From Rhodocyclaceae bacterium (GTDB taxonomy: Bacteria > Pseudomonadota > Gammaproteobacteria > Burkholderiales > Rhodocyclaceae), in NCBI GenBank assembly GCA_026646875.1, contig JAPKHL010000017.1:1-36019 (forward strand): a DNA stretch of 36,019 nucleotides, in the 5' to 3' direction. Shown piece after piece: positions 32,532 to 36,019 of this stretch. The notes under the pieces are model-generated. The model was not told the origin of the DNA, made no database searches, and worked only from the letters and a program-made list of their open reading frames with translations. The stretch's first letter is position 1. Each line of letters starts with the position of its first letter. Both the position numbers and the translations under genes were made by a program.

Positions 32532-33457
32532 AGCGCCTGCTCTGCCTGCTGCTGTGCTGCCTCGGCGCCGCCGCGCACGCCGGCCATCCTGCGGGCGGAA
32601 ACTGGCGCGTGGCGCTGATCGGGGATACCCCGTACAGCGAGCACGAGCGGCGCGAGCTGCCGGCCATGCTGGCGCGCATCGCGGCCACGCACGCCGATCT
32701 GGTGCTGCACGTCGGCGATTTCAAGGACGGGCGCTCCCCCTGCAGCGATGCGCTGTTCGAGGATCGGCGCGCGCTCTTCGACGCGCAGCCAGGCGCCTTC
32801 GTCTTCGTCCCCGGCGACAACGAATGGAGCGACTGCGGCCGCAAGGCGGCCGGCGGCCACGATCCGCTGGAGCGGCTGGCGCGGCTGCGCGCGCTGTTCT
32901 TCGCCGAGGCGCGCACGCTCGGGCGCCAGCCCCTCGCCGTCGAGCGCCAGTCGGCGCAGCGGCCTGAGCACCTGCGCTGGCGGCTGGGGCCGGTGCTGTT
33001 CGTCACCCTCAACGTTCCGGGCGGTAACAATAACCGGGGGCCGGGCAAGCCGCGCAGCGAGTTCGCCGCGCGCAACCCGCAGGTCATCGCCTGGCTGCGC
33101 GAGGCCTTCGCGCTCGCCCGCGGGGAAAACCTGCGCGGGGTGGTGGTGGCCATGCAGGCCAATCCGGGTTTTCGCGAGTTCGCCAGCGGCCAGCCGTACA
33201 GCGGCTATCGCCGCCTGCTGGAAGTCCTGCGCGAGGAAACGCAGGATTTTACCGGCGAGGTCCTGCTGGTGCATGGCGACACCCACTGGCAACGCATCGA
33301 TACCCCGCTGCGCCACGCCACGAGCGGCCGGCCGCTGGCCAACTTCACGCGCGTGGAAACCTTCGGCGCACCCTTCATGGGCTGGGTGCGGCTGCACATC
33401 GACGCGGCCGGCGAGCGCTTGTTCCGCCTCGAGGCGCACCCCCATCCGGAGCGCTGA
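32528..33457 (+). CDS. Exported calcineurin-like metallophosphoesterase
   Basis: A 309-residue protein with a GTG start overlapping the mutS stop (GTGA). A signal peptide ([19 protein letters not shown]) directs it to the periplasm; the cluster of Cys in the leader leaves lipid attachment conceivable but without a good lipobox. Metallophosphoesterase motifs: a degenerate first motif ([12 protein letters not shown]), [11 protein letters not shown] (GD-x-x-D-like), [10 protein letters not shown] (GDN-E) and [11 protein letters not shown] (GDTH). The substrate is unknown. Being translationally coupled to mutS, its expression would also depend on the island-borne start region. Confidence 0.78.
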   Translation: MKRLLCLLLCCLGAAAHAGHPAGGNWRVALIGDTPYSEHERRELPAMLARIAATHADLVLHVGDFKDGRSPCSDALFEDRRALFDAQPGAFVFVPGDNEWSDCGRKAAGGHDPLERLARLRALFFAEARTLGRQPLAVERQSAQRPEHLRWRLGPVLFVTLNVPGGNNNRGPGKPRSEFAARNPQVIAWLREAFALARGENLRGVVVAMQANPGFREFASGQPYSGYRRLLEVLREETQDFTGEVLLVHGDTHWQRIDTPLRHATSGRPLANFTRVETFGAPFMGWVRLHIDAAGERLFRLEAHPHPER

Positions 33458-33535
33458 CGGACTGCGGTTTACCGCAATGGCGGCGGCACGGTGCACGGGC
33501 TACCCTCACACGAGTGCATTGCTCCGGAGAACGCC

Positions 33536-34675
33536 GTGCCGATCCAGCCTACCCTCAGCCGCGCCATGGGCGCCCTGCTTCTTGCCGCTGCCGCCATCGC
33601 CGCGCAGGCCGGCGAAATCGTCGTGGCCCAGGTGGCCCCCTTCAGCGGCCCGCTGGCGCCCACCGGCAGCTATCTGCGTGCCGGCGCGCAGCTTCATTTC
33701 GACGCGGTGAATGCCGCCGGCGGCATCCACGGTGCAAGGATCCGCCTGGCGGTGAAGGACGATGGCTACAAGAGCGAGGAGACCGTCCGGCTCGCTCGCG
33801 AGATGCTCGGGAGCGAGCAGCCGCTGGCCTTCATCGGTTTCGTCGGCACCGGCAACGTCGAGGCGATCATCAAGGAGAAGGTCCTCGACGAGGCGGGGGT
33901 GCCGCTCGTCACCGTGCGCACCGGCGCCTCCTCGGTCACCGCCAGGGCGCACCCGCTGATCTTCGTCACGCGGGCGAGCTACGCCGAGGAGGTCGGGAAG
34001 ATCGTGACCCAGTACGCCTTGACCGGCTTCAAGCGGCTGGCCGTGCTCTATCAGGACGATGCCTTCGGACTCGACGTGCTGGCCAGTACGGAAAAGGCGA
34101 TTGCACAGGCCGGCGGGCAACTGGTCGCCAAGGGCGCCTATGAGAAGAACACTACGCAGGTGGAAGCGGCGGTGAAAGCGATCCAGGCCGCCGACCCGCA
34201 GGCGGTGATCATGATCTCCAACACCGCGGCCAGCGCCGAGTTCCTCAAGCAATCCCGCGAGGCGGGCAACATGGCGCAGTACGTGACGCTGTCGGTCACC
34301 GATGCCGGCCAGGTGGTCAAGCGCATTGGCGCCGAGAAGGCGCAGGGGCTGGCGCTGACACAGGTGGTGCCGGACCCGAACGCGCGCGCGGTGCCGCTGG
34401 TGCGCGAGGTGCAGGAGAATTTCCGGAAATTCGCGCCGAAGGACGTGGAGGTCAACCACACCTTCATCGAAGGCTACCTTGGCGCCAAGGTGCTCACCGA
34501 GGCCCTGCGCCGTGCCGGCCCGAATCCGACACGCAAGAAGCTGCGCGACACGCTCGAGTCGATCCGCGATTACGACACGGGCGGGGTGTTCATCGGCTTC
34601 TCGCCGGGCAGCCATGTCGGCAGCCGCTATGTGGACATCACCATCATCAACCGTGAGGGAAAGCTGATTCGCTGA
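33536..34675 (+). CDS. Periplasmic branched-chain amino-acid-type substrate-binding protein
   Basis: A 379-residue type 1 periplasmic-binding-fold protein of the LivJ/LivK class. The GTG start at 33536 is chosen because GGAG lies seven bases upstream and a signal peptide follows (SRAMGALLLAAAAIAAQAGEIVVAQ). Fold landmarks: VAPFSGPLAPTGSYLRAGAQLHFDAVNAAGGIHGARI, VKDDGYKSEETVRLAREML, then FIGFVGTGNVEAIIKEKVLDEAGVPLVTVRTGASSVT and AVLYQDDAFGLDVLAS. No ABC permease or ATPase genes are adjacent, so it may be an orphan or work with a distant transporter, or serve as a sensor. It is followed by a strong terminator. Confidence 0.88.
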   Translation: MPIQPTLSRAMGALLLAAAAIAAQAGEIVVAQVAPFSGPLAPTGSYLRAGAQLHFDAVNAAGGIHGARIRLAVKDDGYKSEETVRLAREMLGSEQPLAFIGFVGTGNVEAIIKEKVLDEAGVPLVTVRTGASSVTARAHPLIFVTRASYAEEVGKIVTQYALTGFKRLAVLYQDDAFGLDVLASTEKAIAQAGGQLVAKGAYEKNTTQVEAAVKAIQAADPQAVIMISNTAASAEFLKQSREAGNMAQYVTLSVTDAGQVVKRIGAEKAQGLALTQVVPDPNARAVPLVREVQENFRKFAPKDVEVNHTFIEGYLGAKVLTEALRRAGPNPTRKKLRDTLESIRDYDTGGVFIGFSPGSHVGSRYVDITIINREGKLIR

Positions 34676-34687
34676 CCGGTGAGACGC

Positions 34688-34724
34688 AATGAGAAACGCG
34701 GCCACCGGGGCCGCGTTTCTCATT
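34688..34724. terminator. Strong hairpin terminator between convergent genes
   Basis: Perfect 16-bp arms (AATGAGAAACGCGGCC and its complement) around a 5-nt loop, followed by TGTTT. It sits between the binding-protein gene (+) and the slyD-like gene (-). It may work in both directions. Confidence 0.85.
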
Positions 34725-34743
34725 GTTTACCGCAGGCGACGGG

Positions 34744-35241
34744 TCACTCGTGATCGTGATCGAAATCGTCGCCGTGGATGTGTCCGTGCTCGATTTCCTC
34801 GGGACTCGCCGGACGCACGGCGGTGACCGTGCAGGTGAACACCAGCGCCATTCCGGCCAGCGGATGGTTGCCGTCAAGGACGACCTTGTCGTCGGCGATC
34901 TCGGTGACGCGATAGATCAGGATATCGTCGTCATCGCCGCCGTCCGGCACGCCCTCGAACTGCATTCCGACCTGCAGTTCCTTGGGGAAGCCGTTGCGCG
35001 GCTCGATCTGCACCAGTTCCGCGTCGTACTCGCCGAAGGCGTCGTCGGGCTGCATCTTGACCGTCACCGATTCACCGACGTTCTTGCCCTGCACGGCTTC
35101 CTCGATCATCGGGAAGATGTCGTCGTAGCCGCCGTGCAGATAGACGAGCGGCTCCTTGCCGGGATCGACCAGCACGCCATCGGGATCGGTGACGCTGTAG
35201 TCGAGGGTAACGACGGTATTCTTGGCAACTTGCATGTTCAT
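34744..35241 (-). CDS. FKBP-type peptidyl-prolyl isomerase, SlyD-like
   Basis: A 165-residue SlyD/FkpB-type isomerase and chaperone of the cytoplasm. It starts MNMQVAKNTVVTLDYSVTDPDG; the FKBP core with an inserted-flap chaperone region follows (PLVYLHGGYDDIFPMIEEAVQGKNVGESVTVKMQPDDAFGEYD). The C-terminal His/Asp tail (EHGHIHGDDFDHDHE) is a short metal-binding tail like that of SlyD. The ATG overlaps the stop of the peroxiredoxin gene by 4 bp (ATGA); a second Met two codons later is also possible. Confidence 0.88.
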   Translation of the reverse strand: MNMQVAKNTVVTLDYSVTDPDGVLVDPGKEPLVYLHGGYDDIFPMIEEAVQGKNVGESVTVKMQPDDAFGEYDAELVQIEPRNGFPKELQVGMQFEGVPDGGDDDDILIYRVTEIADDKVVLDGNHPLAGMALVFTCTVTAVRPASPEEIEHGHIHGDDFDHDHE

Positions 35242-35708
35242 GAATTGAGTTCCTTCACCGCGCGCAGGATGTCCAGCGCGTGGCCCTTGGCGTTGACGCC
35301 GTAGAGCGCAAGACGCACAACGCCGTGTTTGTCGATGACGAAAGTGGAGCGGACGATGCCATGCTTTTTCACGCCATCGACCTCCTTCGCCTGCCACACT
35401 CCGTACCGCTTGCAGGCCACGCCCTCCTCGTCCGACAGGAGACGCACGGAAATGCCGTGCTTGTCGCGGAATTCGGCGTGCCGGATGCAGTCGTCGCGGC
35501 TGATGCCGAGGACGGTGCAGTCGTGGCGCGCGAATTCTTCCTCATGGTCGGAAAAATCGGTCGCTTCCAGCGTGCAGTGCGGGGTGTCGTCTTTCGGGTA
35601 GAAAAAGAGGATGACGTGACTCTTGCCTTGAAACTGCGCGATATCGATCAGCTCCATATCCGCATCGGGGAGGACGAACGTCGGCGCTGCCTGTCCTGCT
35701 TTCAGCAT
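35238..35708 (-). CDS. Peroxiredoxin, Bcp/PrxQ type
   Basis: A 156-residue thiol peroxidase that reduces hydroperoxides using thioredoxin. The peroxidatic cysteine is in YPKDDTPHCTLEATDF, where most Bcp proteins have TPGCT, so a His replaces the usual Gly. A candidate resolving Cys lies five residues from it in related proteins, but here other Cys (HDCTVLG, DDCIRH, EGVACKRYG) would have to serve. VRSTFVIDKHGVVR is the conserved strand near the C-terminus. It is first in a two-gene operon with the SlyD-like gene. Confidence 0.87.
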   Translation of the reverse strand: MLKAGQAAPTFVLPDADMELIDIAQFQGKSHVILFFYPKDDTPHCTLEATDFSDHEEEFARHDCTVLGISRDDCIRHAEFRDKHGISVRLLSDEEGVACKRYGVWQAKEVDGVKKHGIVRSTFVIDKHGVVRLALYGVNAKGHALDILRAVKELNS

Positions 35709-35876
35709 GGTGCCTCCTCAAAGACCCGGCCTGCCGCAACGGAGCGGCGGGTTGCGCCGATTCTAACCAAGCTTCCGCGGGCGTGCCACAACAATCCGTA
35801 CACGCCGTCACACGTCGCAAGACGCGCTGGGCTATGCTGTGCCGACCCATTGCCCCCACCTTGCAAGGAGCCTTCG

Positions 35877-36019
35877 ATGTTCGAGAGAAACCGCCTCGCC
35901 GCACCTGCCGGCGCATTCGTTCTGGCCCTGCTGGCCCTCCCCGCCCTGGCCGGAACCACGATCGATCTGTCGGCCGAGGCCGCGCGGCCGGCGGCCAACG
36001 ATCAGGTGCGCGCCACGGT
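35877..36019 (+). CDS. Exported protein, probably SIMPL-domain (3' end outside window)
   Basis: Frame starts with MFERNRLAAPAGAFVLALLALPALAG, a signal peptide, followed by TTIDLSAEAARPAANDQVRATV, which matches the beginning of SIMPL/DUF541-type periplasmic proteins. A CAAGGAG ribosome-binding site lies seven bases upstream. Only the first 47 codons are in the window, so the family call is provisional. It is divergent from the peroxiredoxin gene across a 168-bp promoter region with no other visible feature. Confidence 0.6.
   Translation, partial: MFERNRLAAPAGAFVLALLALPALAGTTIDLSAEAARPAANDQVRAT

Overview
The window is high-GC DNA from what looks like a betaproteobacterium, most likely Rhodocyclales (Azoarcus/Thauera/Dechloromonas-like). 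The assignment rests on gene content: a full isc operon with IscR numbering identical to E. coli, cysE-trmJ-suhB beside it, and a mutS that begins with the proteobacterial KHTPMMQQY signature. No rRNA or tRNA gene was seen.

Layout. (1) 1-1700: end of serB, a DGC-type zinc-binding protein gene and a small lipoprotein gene, closed by a bidirectional terminator. (2) 1687-10157, minus strand: trmJ, cysE, then iscR - a second NifS-like desulfurase - iscS - iscU - iscA - hscB - hscA - fdx - iscX. CysE helps make the cysteine that IscS uses as sulfur donor. Type 1 IscR-box-like palindromes precede both iscR and cysE, and the -35 half of the iscR promoter lies in the last codons and stop of cysE. (3) 10223-12610: suhB, a small membrane protein gene and an exported sugar/sorbosone-dehydrogenase-like propeller. 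(4) 12700-14014: a two-gene winged-helix/nucleotidyltransferase module resembling AbiE-type toxin-antitoxin pairs, with a palindromic operator candidate over its promoter.

(5) 14046-29991: a genomic island of about 16 kb inserted into the 5' end of mutS. The native mutS start ([16 protein letters not shown]) is stranded at 14025. The body of mutS, with a replacement start ([13 protein letters not shown]), begins at 29952. A 28-bp direct repeat with one mismatch marks both junctions. The island carries a type I restriction operon (hsdR-hsdM-hsdS) fused by overlapping start/stop codons to a HipA-like kinase gene and a HIRAN-domain gene. It also has a single-chain adenine plus cytosine-5 DNA methyltransferase behind a hairpin-rich leader, mobC and a MOBP-like relaxase, an unidentified plasmid-type protein, ArdC antirestriction, an excisionase-like regulator and a tyrosine integrase. 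With a relaxase but no type IV secretion genes, it looks like an integrative mobilizable element.

(6) 29952-36019: mutS, a metallophosphoesterase, a branched-chain-amino-acid-type periplasmic binding protein, a strong terminator, a SlyD-like/peroxiredoxin pair on the minus strand, and the start of a probable SIMPL-domain protein cut by the window edge.

The best candidates for something new are the five-gene hsdRMS-kinase-HIRAN operon, the mutS integration that gives the mismatch-repair gene an island-supplied start, and the dual-specificity methyltransferase with its structured, RBS-occluding leader.
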